Shown one piece after another: positions 30,957 through 43,834 of a stretch of 64,000 nt of DNA; position 1 is the stretch's first letter; each line of letters begins with the position of its first letter. The stretch covers positions 1,345,108-1,409,107 of the forward strand of contig JAJEKV010000107.1 of NCBI GenBank assembly GCA_021234155.1. The letters run 5' to 3'. The stretch comes from Isoetes taiwanensis (taxonomy: Eukaryota; Streptophyta; Lycopodiopsida; Isoetales; Isoetaceae). A program made the translations under genes and the position numbers. The notes under the pieces were generated by a model. It was not told where the DNA came from and searched no databases. It saw only the letters and a program-made list of their open reading frames with translations.

Positions 30957-31659
30957 TGTTACGGCACAAGCTCGGGGAAGCGGCTCAGAGGATTTGCTGA
31001 TATGAACATAGAGGCAAAGGTGTTAGTTAGCATTTTGAAATCTGGATGTCTAGGGGAATTAAAAGAAGGAGTTCAAGCTCGGGGGAGCGGCTCAGAGGAT
31101 TTGCAGAGATGAACACAGAGGCAAAAGTGTTAGTTAGCATTTTGAAATCTGGATGTCTAGGGAAATTCAAAGAAGGAGTTTTTTTAATATAAAAGGCAAA
31201 TGCCTGCTAAAAAAGGCTAAAGTAATGCAGAGATCTATAAATAGAAGTTAAACTTCAATTGGACATATCTCCGCAATCAGAACTGTAATTGAGGCGATTT
31301 TTACTTCTTTGGAACCAGCTCGGAGTCTAGTTTTCAAATTGAGTGGCATATTCCATAGTTCGTCCATACGAGAGGGTAATGGCCGAAAACATGGCAAGGG
31401 ATCACAAGTTACTGCGGCAGCGATGTCACAGTTTTGTAACCAAATCTTTATGATCTGCAGTTGATTACCGAGAAGTTGTTCAGTTGAATAACAGAATTCT
31501 CAGTTTTGAGAAGAGCCACAAAAATCTTTTGCAGTGGTTCGCAAATCTGAGCCCGATTGGGTGGTGAGTCTGTGCCAGAAGATCCTGTTCCTGGGTTTTA
31601 AAGTTGTTTGGATTGACTGTGACTGCTAGTTTTGCAGGTAGAAAAGACGGTTCGTATCA
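30957..31659 (+). repeat. 5' LTR, 703 bp
   Basis: It starts TGTTACGGC and ends GTATCA just before the PBS. The first 220 bases contain a tandem duplication of a block of about 110 bases (AAGCTCGGGGAAGCGGCTC... and AAGCTCGGGGGAGCGGCTC...). The 3' LTR has only one such block. CTATAAATAGAAG at about 31,236 is a likely TATA region. Confidence 0.72.
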
Positions 31660-31660
31660 A

Positions 31661-31674
31661 TTAGGTATCAGAGC
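31661..31674 (+). promoter_or_regulatory. Primer-binding site, tRNA-Met type
   Basis: TTAGGTATCAGAGC differs from the canonical TTGGTATCAGAGC-type sequence near its start and sits one base after the LTR end. Confidence 0.65.
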
Positions 31675-31795
31675 ATAAGTTGATCTTGTTAAAATAATCA
31701 TGTGTTAGGCCTTTAATGCATTTCAAGATTTTGTTTTGGCCAATTCGATGTTGTAATATATACCTGATGCCTAGAAAGTCCCAGAGAGGTTAATC

Positions 31796-31946
31796 GGTTG
31801 GTTTAACAGACTCTCGGAGAAGGAAGGAAGGAAGAAATCATTGTTGTTCTTGATGCACCGGTTGGTTTAACAGACTCTCAGAGAAGGAAGGAGGGAGGGA
31901 GGGAGGGAGGGAGGGAGGGAGGGAGGGAGGAAGGAAGGAAGGAAGA
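31796..31946 (+). repeat. (GGAA)n and (GGGA)n microsatellite
   Basis: A 63-bp unit beginning GGTTGGTTTAACAGACTCTC is duplicated (31,796 and 31,859). The second copy has expanded into about ten GGGA repeats (31,891-31,930) flanked by GGAA repeats. GGGA repeats of this number fit the pattern for G-quadruplex formation. Confidence 0.9.
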
Positions 31947-34440
31947 GCCTGCCGAGTTGACCCTCCTGGCAACTCGGGATCTTGTCAAAACTTTCACTAA
32001 TTCTAGGTTGGTATTATGGTGAAGAATTGAATCTTTCTTTTGCATGTTGAAATGACACACTCAAAACTCAATTAGCATATACTTATGATCTCAATATAAT
32101 CACATAACATTAACATCCAAAGAAATCCATATTCTCAATAGATATAACATCTAACTGTGAACAATTCAACCCATGAGCTTCGCTCAACCACGATCCTCAG
32201 TTGCACTGCTGCCATCCCTTGCTTATTCACTGCACATGCACTCACTGGTGTTAGTCCTCGTGACTAAGTAGGAATCCCTGGCTGCCACTATATGCATGGA
32301 AATACTCTGGAAATCTTGGATAAGTACAAACACAGACAGAAAATCCTACGTGAGTACAGTGCTAAGACAATGACAACATAATCCAAGAAAATATCAAACT
32401 CTGAGTAACAAAAGCAAAGAACATAGCCAGAACAACAAAGCATCAGAAACATAGCTCCGGGACAATGGAAAGCTCAACCAGCCTACATGCAGGCCCTGTT
32501 AGCAGAGAAATGCTCAACCAACTCACATTCCGAGCCCCGTTGGCGGAGTTGGTGGGGTGAACCTCGTATGCGCATACCCTTCCTAACCCACGTCTGGCGC
32601 TGGAGGACCTCTTACCATGGAGTCACAGGAGTTGACGTACAACCTCACCAGGAAGCTACGCCCGTGAGGAAGCTACGCCCGGTGTCACAGAGCATAGATA
32701 CAAAGAACACAGATGACATGAGGATGCCGGAGAAACCTAGGCCACCGAAGCTAGAAGCCCGACCCCGGAGGATCCAAGAACGTGATAAAACACCAAAACA
32801 ACAGTGAAGCAATGCAAAGACCAAGATAGATGATGTTCACTAGATATTTTCTAAACATGTGCCTAGAACTTGCCCTTGCCGAGGTTGCCCATACAACCTG
32901 CCCATGTCGAAGTAGCGAACTCACGGATGAAGATCATGGTTACAATATAACATGTCGAGGAAGTCCCCATATGCCTCGTATAGTTCTCTCAGACCAACTT
33001 CTCTTGATCTCCAAGGGTACACCATTTAATATATCTCTAACACTTATTAGCTAAGGTTTTAAATATTTCCATTAAAAATCCACTTTACATAGCTAAGCGA
33101 TTTATTAATGTATCCAATGTGGAAACTTCAAAATCCCGCACTTCTGACATAGAAATCCACAGGACCTCATGATGATAACTTGCTTATACCACATGCCAAA
33201 TGACTCCAGGCCTAGGCTTCTAGGCCCCATCCTCAGAGTCAACCCATATAATTATCTTAGTTATCTCATTATAAATTAAAACATTCATTCGTTCTTAACA
33301 TGTTATTCTCAAACAATGCAAGTTTTATGCATCTATTCTTACCTTATAATCTCTTACAGTTGCATGGGCTTATCCCGCTGATGATCTTTGCTCAATCCAA
33401 GTACAACTTAAGCCTGTCTACTTCATATTTCCCCTTGTATCTTCTTTTATCTTTGAATCCTTATTTAGCATGAATTAATTCCTTGACAAGAAACAAATAT
33501 AACAACAACTCAACAAACATTTAGTTTATTACAGAATTTCGTGGACCCAAAAATGGGTCTGAACTTCCGGTCTGCACAGGGGTTTTCCAGGGGAAAGACT
33601 TGTCTAATTCCAGCATGCGAAAGCAATTTCGACATCTCTAGACAGAAATCGGCACTCTAAATCTCAGAATCCACTCTTTCCTTGCAGTTTCGACCTGTTT
33701 CTGCATGTGTCAGGACCCAATTTCAGCAGCTCTAGAAACCTTCGATTTCTCTGATTCACAGCTGTCCAGGACAAATCGGCCCTTCTAGACCCAAATCGGC
33801 CTCTTTCATGCACTTTCGATCTGTTATTAAATGATTCAGAACCTATTTTCACTTGGAGTCAGGCAACTCTGAAAGCTTTTGAGTCGGTACAGAAACTTCA
33901 TATCCATCTATGATTCAATCAAATTAATCATTTATTCTATAAATCCAACTATTTCCTGGCAGTTATGGATTGATTCTTCCATGCCCTCTTGCAATTTCGA
34001 TTCTATATATTGACCTTCACGGTTTGATTAACACAGGCTTGCCTCAGATGAATTCATGATAAAGCTCTATAGAACAATAACATTTGGAGTCCTTATCAAT
34101 TACAGAAAGCCTTATGAATTTCTAATCCTGCCATCATATGCAATCGTATAGAATCCCATCAATCAAAATCCAAACCCCACGTGATAAGAGAAGATTTGGT
34201 GCAGTTCCGTTCTCTGTCTCCGACTTCGACAAGCTCCAATGCTTCTCTGCTTTGATGCTCCCAAATAGCCTTCTCTTACAAAGAGCTTCACGTACCACCA
34301 AAAGCCCTCTTCTAAAATTTCCTTTTATACCTTTGCTTATGTGGATTTGCTTATGTGGATATATGCATGATATATCCCAATCTATGAGATAATGTTTTAC
34401 GTGCCGTACAAATGCTAGAACCTTAGGGCCTAGGATCATT
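31947..34440. other. Interior of the LTR element, probably with nested DNA
   Basis: No gag or pol was recognised. GGAAGGAAG tracts occur at both edges (31,931 and 34,441), which may mean that a 2.5-kb element inserted into such a tract. The minus strand from 34,444 begins TGTAATGATCC, which resembles an LTR start, but no partner LTR was found. The segment at 32,460-32,680 is GC-richer than its surroundings, with no recognisable product. Confidence 0.4.
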
Positions 34441-34959
34441 ACAGAAGGAAGGAAGAAAGGAAGGAAGAAAGCAGGGAAAGTAAGAAAGGACAAGAGACGA
34501 AAAAGATTGTCCTGAGAAGTTGGAGTCTAGAAGATATTGAGCAAGAAAAGCATACTTTACAAATGATCAGAAAGATCCATCCCCAATTTGACAAAGAGAA
34601 GGCAGAAGCCTAAGAGAGAGAGTACGAATTTAGATTGATTATCTGAAAGATAAGCAAATTAAACAAGTTTGTGTATGCTTGTGATGATTAGTTAACTGAG
34701 CATAGTTTTTGATTTGACTTAGGAAAGGATTTTTTTTTCACTCAAATATTGCTGTAGAGTTTAGAAGTAAGGAGGTGACTGTGACTGCAGCACAGAAGCC
34801 AGATCCTTAGAATAACATTTTATAGGCAGATGGTAAGTCTACCAGCCTAGGAGAAATCCTTTCAAAACAAATAGTCAGGCGACTAGCTTAGAACAAAAGG
34901 TGGATTATTCCAGCAAAGCGGATAGTCAGGTGACTAGTTGTGGGAAAAGATAGTTGTTT

Positions 34960-35120
34960 CTTCAAGACAGATGATCTAGTACGATCAGTCTTGAGATGGG
35001 AAGGAATTGTTATGGCCCGCAAGGCAAATGATCGAGTACGATGAGTCTTGAGACGGGAAGGAATTGTTAAGACCCGCAAGGCAGATGATCGAGGACGATC
35101 AGTCTTGAGACGAAAGGAAT
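34960..35120 (+). repeat. 57-bp tandem repeat next to the 3' LTR
   Basis: Units with GATCGAGTACGATCAGTCTTGAGA then GGAAGGAATTGTTA recur at intervals of 57 and 56 bases (anchors 35,001, 35,058 and 35,114). The last unit runs straight into the 3' LTR start TGTTACGGCA, so part of the LTR edge is itself a repeat unit. The purine-rich GAAAGGAA before it could serve as polypurine tract. Confidence 0.8.
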
Positions 35121-35279
35121 TGTTACGGCATAAGCTGGGGGGAGCAGCTTAGAGGATTTGCAGATATGAACACAGAGGCAAGGGTGTTAGCATTTTGAAA
35201 TCTGGATATGTGGGGAAATTAAAGGAAGAAGTTTTTTTAATACGAAAGGCAACTGCCTGCTAAAAAAGGCTAAAGTAGT
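35121..35279 (+). repeat. 3' LTR, truncated
   Basis: It matches the first part of the 5' LTR with only one of the two internal blocks and breaks off at AAAGTAGT before CACTACAAGAG. Confidence 0.75.
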
Positions 35280-36299
35280 CACTACAAGAGAAAACCTCTT
35301 TTGCGTCAAAAAAATCGTCAGAAACCCTTTACAGAATAGGCAATTGCCCAGACTCATATGGCTGATGCATATTCTGACGTATATTCTTTTGACGAAAAAT
35401 CGTCACATTTTGGCGTTAGGGCGGATTTGGGGTCCGAAAATGGCCCTTATCTTGGATGCCGTAATTCCACGTCATGTTTCTCGCGACCAATGATGTTTTG
35501 CGATTTTTTTCCAAAGTCGATTATTAGTTGGCAAGTAGAAAGAGGAGCAGCTTACTTGGCATCCACATGGCGAAATTTCATAGGACATGTTTGTGCATTC
35601 ATTGCAACCACATTAATGGCCCATTTTTTCGAAAATCGTATCGCTGACCAAAATAATGGCTACTTTTCCCGCCCTCACTGCACATGCCCACATGCACCAA
35701 CCACCTTTTCAAATTTTGGCACCAAGATTTCCATTGTTCACATTAAGCGCCCGCTATGTGCATCCTCTCCGCCTTAAGCTCTTCATTTGGAATCCAAGTC
35801 TTCAATAGTGTCTCGTTTTTTGCGGGCGAGCATAGAGTTAAGCAACAACGGCAAGACGATGTCTTGACAAGCAAACGCGACGTTACATGCCATGTTTTTA
35901 CTACCCAAATTTTCATTCTCAAGTTTTCCTACTTTTCGGCTCTTCCCATTCATCGTATTGCTCCACGCCATTCATTCTTACAATTCAACGGCCAGATTTG
36001 TATCTCTAATTGCATCCATCATTGCTCCTAGTACTCCTACATTGCTTCCGCAGTTTATCACTTACAAAACAATAAAGGCATGACCCGGTGGAAGGATATC
36101 TATCCATAGGCTTGTGGGTGAGAATGCTATCCTTAACGAAGGATGACTATGGAGTTACATCACGAGCGACATTCATACGCAATGAATAGGTAGAACTATA
36201 GGTTCAAAATAAATGCTATGGATAGTATATTGCAAAAAAAAAAAAAAGGAAGGAGGGGGGGAAGGGATTTGAAGAGGAGGATATTTGCAAATTTGCACC

Positions 36300-37950
36300 C
36301 TCAATAATATATGGATCACACCATGCGAAAATGCATATGCACTTTGTAAATGTGTAGAGATTTAAACGTCATGTGATCCTTGCTTTTTTCTTCCCTCTTC
36401 TTGATTTATATTCACTCACCGAATCAAATATTTTTCTTTGGGCTATATTTATCGGATGTCGGGGATTTGGGACTAGGAAAAAGCATTATCGCATCGTTGT
36501 TGTCTAACATATGGACATAAGAGACATGCTTTTCCAAGATATACATTCGGGGCAATGGACATCTAGTTTTTACGTTGTAAAATTATGGGAGCCGAGCTTG
36601 AAAGTCGTCCCATGACCTCGTTTAGCGAATTGTGCAAGCCTTATGAGAATGGTGTCCTTGCAATGAAGAAATGTTTGATAAGACGTGCATCCGGGTTGTT
36701 GAAAAAATGAGTTACAAAATATTTGCTCCATTAGAGGTGTTTACTAATGCCACGACACAAAAAGCTCCAAAGACATATTGTATAAAATGTCGCTTTCATG
36801 AGCCTTTGGATCGATTAACTCAAAGTGTCACATATGGAAACATTGTTAGGTTTGATAAAATAACATAAAAATCTTATTTAATAAAGCTTTGGTTGTTGGT
36901 AAAGTGTTGGCTTATTGATTATGTGTTTGTATTTTGCTTTGGGACCCTCTTTGAAAAGTTAAGTTCATAAAACATAATATAACTTGGAATGATACATATT
37001 TTATATGCAAATGGGAGACTATTGATGAGGGACTTGGTGTTATTATCTATTGACAACAAACAAGAAAGTGGATCACGCCATGCGAATTTAGTATATTCCA
37101 ACCTTTTAGCTTATACAAAATTCGCTTGGTGTGATCTTTTTGGAAAAACATGACTTCCTATAGTAAAATTACTTTGATTATCTTTTAATAAAAGAAATAT
37201 ATATGTGTCTTATTTGAAGTTAAGTGTGGATATGTGACGTGCTCATTTATTGATAAAGTGTTTGCTTTTTGAAAAGGGCTAATAACTTTATGTACTACTA
37301 GAGTTGGTAAAGTATTTTAGATGCAAATAGGATGCTTGATGTGATCCTTCTTAAAAAAAGATATGCTCTTTGAAAATGACTAATAACTTTATGCACTTGG
37401 GGTGGTAAAGCATTAAATGAGAAGGGGTACTTGTGTTTAATTTTAATTTGACAACAAATAAGAAAGTGGGATCACACGATGCGAATTTAGTGTGTTCCAT
37501 TTTGTTGCATATGTACTATTAAACTTGGTGTGATCCTTCTTGAAAAATAATATGCTCTTTGAAAAGGGATAATGACTTATGTACTTAAGAGTGGTAAAGC
37601 ATTTTAGATACAAATAGGAATGAGTACTTGTGTTTAATTTTAATTTGACAACAAATAAGAAAGTGGATCACACCATGCGAATTTAGTGTGTCCCTTGTAT
37701 TATTCACTTGGTGTGATCCATCTTGAAAAAAAAATAGCTTTCAAGTAAAAGGAAAGAAAGAAATATCTTATTTAAAGTGTAAAGTGTTAGTATATAAAGT
37801 GTTGGTTTATTAAAATACTATTTGTTTACGCTAAGTTGTAAGTTGAATATTTGTGTTTCTATTTACTTTTTTACGCAAGGATCACACCAGACGAATTTCT
37901 TATATGCAATTACTTCTGCGCATGAAGATTTCGCATCATATGATCCTCTT
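36300..37950 (+). repeat. Direct repeats each containing a GGATCACACCA hairpin
   Basis: GGATCACACCATGCGAATTT and its partial complement ending TTGGTGTGATCC recur. Clear stem-loops lie at 37,071-37,135, 37,469-37,536 and 37,665-37,719, with a weaker one at about 37,877-37,946 and a single arm near 36,310. Two of the hairpins are preceded by TTTAATTTTAATTTGACAACAAATAAGAAAGTGG-type sequence, so the repeat unit is larger than the hairpin. At the best one the arms are about 19 bases with three mismatches. Confidence 0.75.
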
Positions 37951-39240
37951 TAAACAAGGATGGCTTTGACCTTCAATGTTCATAAATTTTATGAATGTTT
38001 GCATATAAGAATGTCACATATCATATTTTCTTAAAAAATGGTCATCAAATGGATAACTAGTCAAAGAGTTCTTCTACTACTTAAAGGCTTTCAAGACTCA
38101 TTTTTGCTATAATTTAAATAGCAATAGAGTTTTAAAGGAATCTATTGTTAAAGGTAGTCAAAGACTTCTTGTATTAGCGGTATCTAAACACAAACACCAT
38201 AACCTTTGTACTTCAAGAATGTATAAACCCTTCACATTGCAAAGTATAATGTCATTTATTAGCATCTTCACAGACATTTCCCTTCCTTATCGGGCAACTC
38301 ATCTCAAGGAACGTATTCGATTCCGAATGCCTTCATCCTCTCTCAATCTCTCACAATATCCTAGGAGGCCGAGTTACCGTCACCATAAAATCGGACTAAA
38401 CTTGAACGCCCTCGAAATGGCGGTTTCTTGCCACTCAACGGATCAATGGATATAAACGCCATCTGTCCAGATGTCAACACTTTTGAGCCTGCAAAGACAC
38501 AACACGTCGAGGTCTAAATTCTTATTTTTAGACCTCCTTGATTTGGAGCATATTAGTGAGTCGGTTGGATCCTTATCCACACATCATTTGGAGCTTCCAT
38601 ATCTGCGTGAGATCGCACTAGCCAGAAATGAAGGTGTACAATTTTTATGCCCCAAAGACATTAAACCGTGTGAGCCGAGCGTCCGTACTAACCTCGTTTT
38701 GAAATTTGCAACGTGCACATAGAAATCGAAAAGTCCATTCTCCTACAATCCATGCTTTTATACATTAAGCAAATTCAAATTCCGAATTGTAGGGGCGGAA
38801 AGCCCGTATTGGGATGAAGTAAAGATCCCGGTTAATCGCCGGATTCACATGGATGAACTGTTGGCCGGGCTTAAAACTCGAACTTGAAACGAGGCAAAAA
38901 TTCAGCCCGTTTTTGGAAAATCAGCCCTGTAAGATCCAACTTCGCGTGAAGCTGATCAAGCTAAATTTTTAATCGATCACTCGCCCGGAACTTCAAAGGA
39001 GGGCCTAAACTTCTCCATAACCACCCATAAAGCGATGGCAGCATGGCAAAATGAAAGTCTGATACAAAGCTTCAACCTACACATTCAAATTTTGAAATGT
39101 GGAAGGCGGAAGCTTTGTATGGCCATGGCCTCTAAATGAAAATAAGCGCAAGAATCGGTGAAACGCACGCTTGGTATCCGACAAATCAAGAGGCACCGTC
39201 ATGAGTTGCGGGTATGCTATAATGCAAGTGGCTTTTTAGA
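37951..39240. other. Non-coding interior of the CACTA-like element
   Basis: Only small unsupported frames. From 38,200 onwards base composition becomes less AT-rich, which might be a decayed transposase gene, but no motif supports that. Confidence 0.35.
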
Positions 39241-39720
39241 AGCGCCACATGTTGCATCAGCCGCCTAGCCCGTCTCGACAACCAACGAAATTAAATACAT
39301 ATGGCGCCATGAATGCGCGAATCCCCTTATTCCGGAGAATATTCCAAGTAAATCTGTAATGATGAGATTTTGGTATCCTAGGTGGCATGGGAAAAAGGAG
39401 CGAAATATGACGTGGAATGGCTGATAGGAGGCCATTTTGAGACCCCAAATCGCCTCTAATGTCGAATTTTCGTTGAATTTTCTCGATGCAAAATCGTCGA
39501 CGTAGCATCGGGTTTAAAATCACATTTAGCATCAGAATTTTCATCATATTTTTCGTCACAATTATCATCAGGTCATACTTTCATCACAATTATCATCAGG
39601 TTATTTGTCAGATCTTTCATCATAATTTTCGTCAATAAATATTCGTCATATGCATCGTCAACATTTCATCACATTTTTCGTCAGTATTTTCGAGATTTTT
39701 AACATAATTCCATCACTAGT

Positions 39721-42700
39721 TAAGTTGAGTTGTTTAAACTGGTTTTGAATGTAAGTTGAATTGTTTAAAGTGGTTATTTGTTGCAAGTCCAGTTAACATT
39801 GAAACCATGAGAAAAGAACTTTGTACTACAAGCTCTAGTCATGTCAAGCTGGTACATCTTATAAATGTTTACACAAAAGTGATTTGGAAGTTCCCGATGA
39901 CAAATTGATCCACCAGAAAAATCTTTGTTGGCTATGGTGAATTTAGAATGAAGATGGAAAATACAATGGAATATACGTATCACTATAATGCGTGGCCATT
40001 GATCCTTTTATCAGTACTTTCCCTTTGCAAGCTGCCTAGTTGCCAAGCAGAAAAAATAAAACATACTCTTACTCTTAACTTTGATGCGACAACTAAATCC
40101 TTCCTTGGTAAAAATACAGAAATGTAAAAAAGTATTTCTTTTCTTGTACGATCTGGTTCGATTATAGAGTTTGCTTTATAAGAATAAGAGTTCGCTTCAT
40201 AACTATAATATACAAGAAACTTATCGCGGCGGCGAACGTTTCTCTTTCTCAACCCGAGCAATTGCCCCATCCTGCTCAAATTTCAGATGCACACATAAAG
40301 CGCTTTTTGCTTTTGATTGCTGCTGGTAAACCCATCGCCCACATCATAAAAGGGGCTGAGCTTTAGCTTAACTCAGACACAGACACAAAGCATGACTTTT
40401 GTGAGCCAATTCATCGGATGCAGACTTCTTTTTATAGCATTTGTTTGCAAAGGGTCCGTGAAATTTGGCTAGATGTATTCTTGCTTTTTACTGTGCTTCT
40501 TGCAGAATCTCCATGCCCACCAGCAAGGTAACGACATAAGGTCGAAATCCGTCTTCTGACAGAGCACAGCTTTGGATTAAATCCTGGTTATTCAGATAAG
40601 AATTTTGGATTAAATCCTGGTTATTCAGATAAGAGTTCTAGCTATAGTAATTGAAGCCCTGGTGCAGGCCATGCATTTTTTAAAGTGGCCCTAATAATCC
40701 GATTCAAGCAAGTTATTGAAGCCTCAGACATCGAATTCGTAAAATCTCAGATAAACTTCTAGCAACAAAATATAATTCAAGGCTACCCAGATTTAACATT
40801 TAACAGAACGAAAATTAAACTTTATGGAAGTGGCATAAACCTGATGGACTGTTTTCTAAGCAACAGATCCAGAGGATAATTCAGACTTTAGTATCACGTG
40901 CTGTGTCCCACTTCTGTTTTCTAGTGAGAGGAAAAATTCTTAGTTGCTGACCAAATTCAATCTCCTTTTTCTAAATCGTGCCCATTTACAGGCTCTTCAA
41001 GCCCATTTACAGGCTGTGTAGAATTGGCAGATACTTTCCAGCTCTTTGCAACAATAGATTTATTCAAAATCTAAATCTCTGAACCCAGAACACTAAATCT
41101 AGAACACTAAATATGTGACCCAAACATGAATCTCTGCACGAATAACTGTGGCGTTTGTTCCATTTTGGCGTTTTTAGATCTGATTTTCTCTTTTGATTGG
41201 GCATAGCAGGGAATTTTCTAGAATGCAAACGGCACATGCTAGGCATCAGTCCATTTATTCCGGCAGCATGATTTAGAATTGCTCTGTTCTTTCTAGAGTA
41301 GTCTATCCATGGCATCAATGGAGTTCCATCTTATTAGGCCCAATTTCGAATGGCAGAGGCATAGGATTTGAGATGCGTGGATCTCTTCTGCCATATCTGG
41401 GCCTTCGAGATATCTGCATCTTGGCGTTTACAAAGCCGGGGCCGGATTTGCAACACAGCATGCAGCTCCACCCATCAATTTAAGGCTGAAGCTGGCCTGG
41501 GTCCGGCGGATCGGGCCAACGGAGTGGAATCGCAGAAGATTTTGCCGAGTTCTACCCATTCACATGTTCAACATTTGAGCTGGTTCTGCTTGAATTGATT
41601 GCTCTGTTTGAAAGGAATTTCTTCTGCCAAAATTGTTTGATTCGTCTATAAGTAGACACAGAACTTGCATAGACCTAAAAGAAAGAAATTACGAGCCGTG
41701 TTCATGGTGCAGCCATGTTCTGGTAGTCTCCAAGCAAACCTATTTGCAAAGGTCACAAAGCCCTGGCACCCATTTGCCCCAATGTCGCTGCCTTACTCCA
41801 CTGTATAATTTTGCCTGTCACACTACCTCATTTTTTCCTTCTTCTCAACATCTTTTTCCTTTTGATCCTGCTCAAACTCCTCATTCTGTTGCTCAAACTC
41901 CTCATTCTGCTAGTGCCTTGCTGCCTGATTTTACTGCCCTAGTTATGAATTGCTACCAAACCTCCACGAGACAACAGACCGGCTCTGCCGCATGAACCCA
42001 AGGAAACTCACAGACCTGCTCCAAGCCCGGTTGGAGTCGCTTCGAGCCCCGACAGCCCTTTGCAATTTGCAAGTGCAAGGCCTCCACATACCCGTCGAAA
42101 GAACTTAAGAAATTGTATGCAAGAAACTGCTACCAGATGCTACCAGATTGTCTACAATGCCATTTTGAATGCGATTACAAACTTTGGGCGACATTGGAAT
42201 TGCTTGCAGAGCAAGAAATTATAGAGCCAGGGATAGGGGTTTGGTACTACCTGCCTAGCACAGCAGGTCCGCAGGCTTTCATTTTTTTTCAAAACACGTG
42301 TCTTTCTCTGGTTTTTTTTGCATCAAACAAAATAGAAAGGGAACGTGCTTTATATAAGGTTTGATAGTGATCTTTCCATATTTGAATCTTTCCTTTATCT
42401 ACAACAACCAGGAAGCAGTTTATTGCGTACCTCATCTTTGAGATAAACTAGACATTTCTTTATCACTTGCAATAGCCAAGGGTTACATTCTGCAACTTGC
42501 AAGTTCTTCGCACATCCCTAGAAGGAAAACTATTTCCTCAAAAACGGTAAGTACACTGCTAATTCAGTGTGAAATATTCTTCATGGACAAATAATAAGTT
42601 ATTTAACAGGTCATCTGCAGCATTGGAAACACATATATGGAGTTAGATAAGAGTAGGGTTTTATGGGATATTTGCAGGCGGATAGAATGCCCTAATGCCA

Positions 42701-43834
42701 TCGTTGCCATATGCAGCTCCATGTTCTTTTCTCCCGAAACAAGAAAAATATCAATAACATTAAAATGGAGGAGGAACATTAGATTATAGTCTGAACTAGA
42801 GACAGATTTCTGTACTTTATATCTTCTATAAGCAAGAGATATGATGTATATGCTGCTAGAGCTTAGCTGAATCCTTCACTTCAACTAGATTTTAGTTTGT
42901 TTTTAAAACAACAAAAATATGAAATTCAGGTAGCATATAAGGAGGCCTCCAACAGACTACCTATGCTAATCACTATCATAAAAGAGCCTTGTATTAACAA
43001 GATACCCAAAGGGTCTCGAAAAAAAAGTCCAAACAATAAACATTTTTTTAAAGATAAATCTAGATACAGTTCGAGTGCAAAAAGCCATATGAACTTTAGA
43101 CATGCCTTAGTTAAAATGTTGTATTTTAGTTAAAATACTCTATTTCTAAGGGAAAGATCCTGCCAAAGATCTAACTGCAATAGGCCACTCCAGAATGTGC
43201 AAGAATACAACTTAAAAACATCACATTTGCTGCCCTCTAAGAGCCCTTCTTGTTCTTTCATCCTGATTTGAGCAGGTGGAATTAAAAGCTTCTACAACCA
43301 GACCTCCAAAGTTAATTTCTAGTAACAAATTTTAGACAAACCAAAAATTCAATTCACATGTTCACTATTTAAATATTAGCATCAAATCCATGGTGTCTAC
43401 CCATCATTATTAGAGGATTACCTAATTTCTTAATGCAAAATTCAATCACAACTGTAGTAGAGCCATATCTGCATTAAAATACAAGTGGTGGTCTGAGCTT
43501 TTCCTGCTAAGCACTACAGGTGAGATCATATTCAATAGAAACTAGTATTATCACAAACAACCCGCTAGGCCTCATCATAGTGTTACATGCCAAGGTCCTA
43601 AAGTAAAACTAATTAGAGTTCTAGAATATTATAATCAGAACATGCAGCCCAATATTACTATAGTTAAAAGAGCTTTAACTGGCCTAGATTTTGAATACAA
43701 GTAAAATACCATTTCTGAGTAGCATCAACAACATGCACAACCCATGAAACACAGCATGCATGGGACCTTTTGTTAGGCCAATCCAACATAATAAAATCTA
43801 AAGCACAGCTGCCTTACACAACAATATCTAGACC
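39721..43834. other. Non-coding stretch
   Basis: AT-rich sequence with no recognised gene or element. The only clear local structure is the 33-bp duplication at 40,571. A GC-richer patch at 41,370-41,560 has no supported product. Confidence 0.5.
40571..40635. repeat. 33-bp tandem duplication
   Basis: Two adjacent copies of TTTGGATTAAATCCTGGTTA followed by TTCAGATAAGA. No further structure. Confidence 0.9.

Larger units (their letters stand above)
30957..35279 (+). mobile_element. Non-autonomous LTR retrotransposon, 3' LTR interrupted
   Basis: The 5' LTR (30,957-31,659) and the start of the 3' LTR (35,121-35,279) share TGTTACGGCA...GAGGATTTGC...TTTTGAAATCTGGAT...TGCCTGCTAAAAAAGGCTAAAGTA. A PBS-like word follows the 5' LTR. 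The 3.46-kb interior contains no recognisable gag or pol and only small frames, so the element depended on others. The 3' LTR stops at AAAGTAGT, where a CACTACAAGAG end begins, so a DNA transposon probably landed in it. The rest of the 3' LTR was not found to the right. Confidence 0.75.
35280..39720 (+). mobile_element. CACTA-like DNA transposon, non-autonomous
   Basis: The left end reads CACTACAAGAGAAAACC, typical of plant CACTA elements, and is followed by many CGTCA and GACG words. About 130 bases in, a segment (35,413-35,505: GGATTTGGGGTC, AAAATGGCC, ATTCCACGTCAT) recurs inverted at about 39,390-39,455. The right region (39,480-39,710) is again dense in CGTCA/CATCA words. A clean right terminus ending TAGTG was not found, so that boundary is approximate. 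The interior has no recognisable transposase. Confidence 0.6.
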
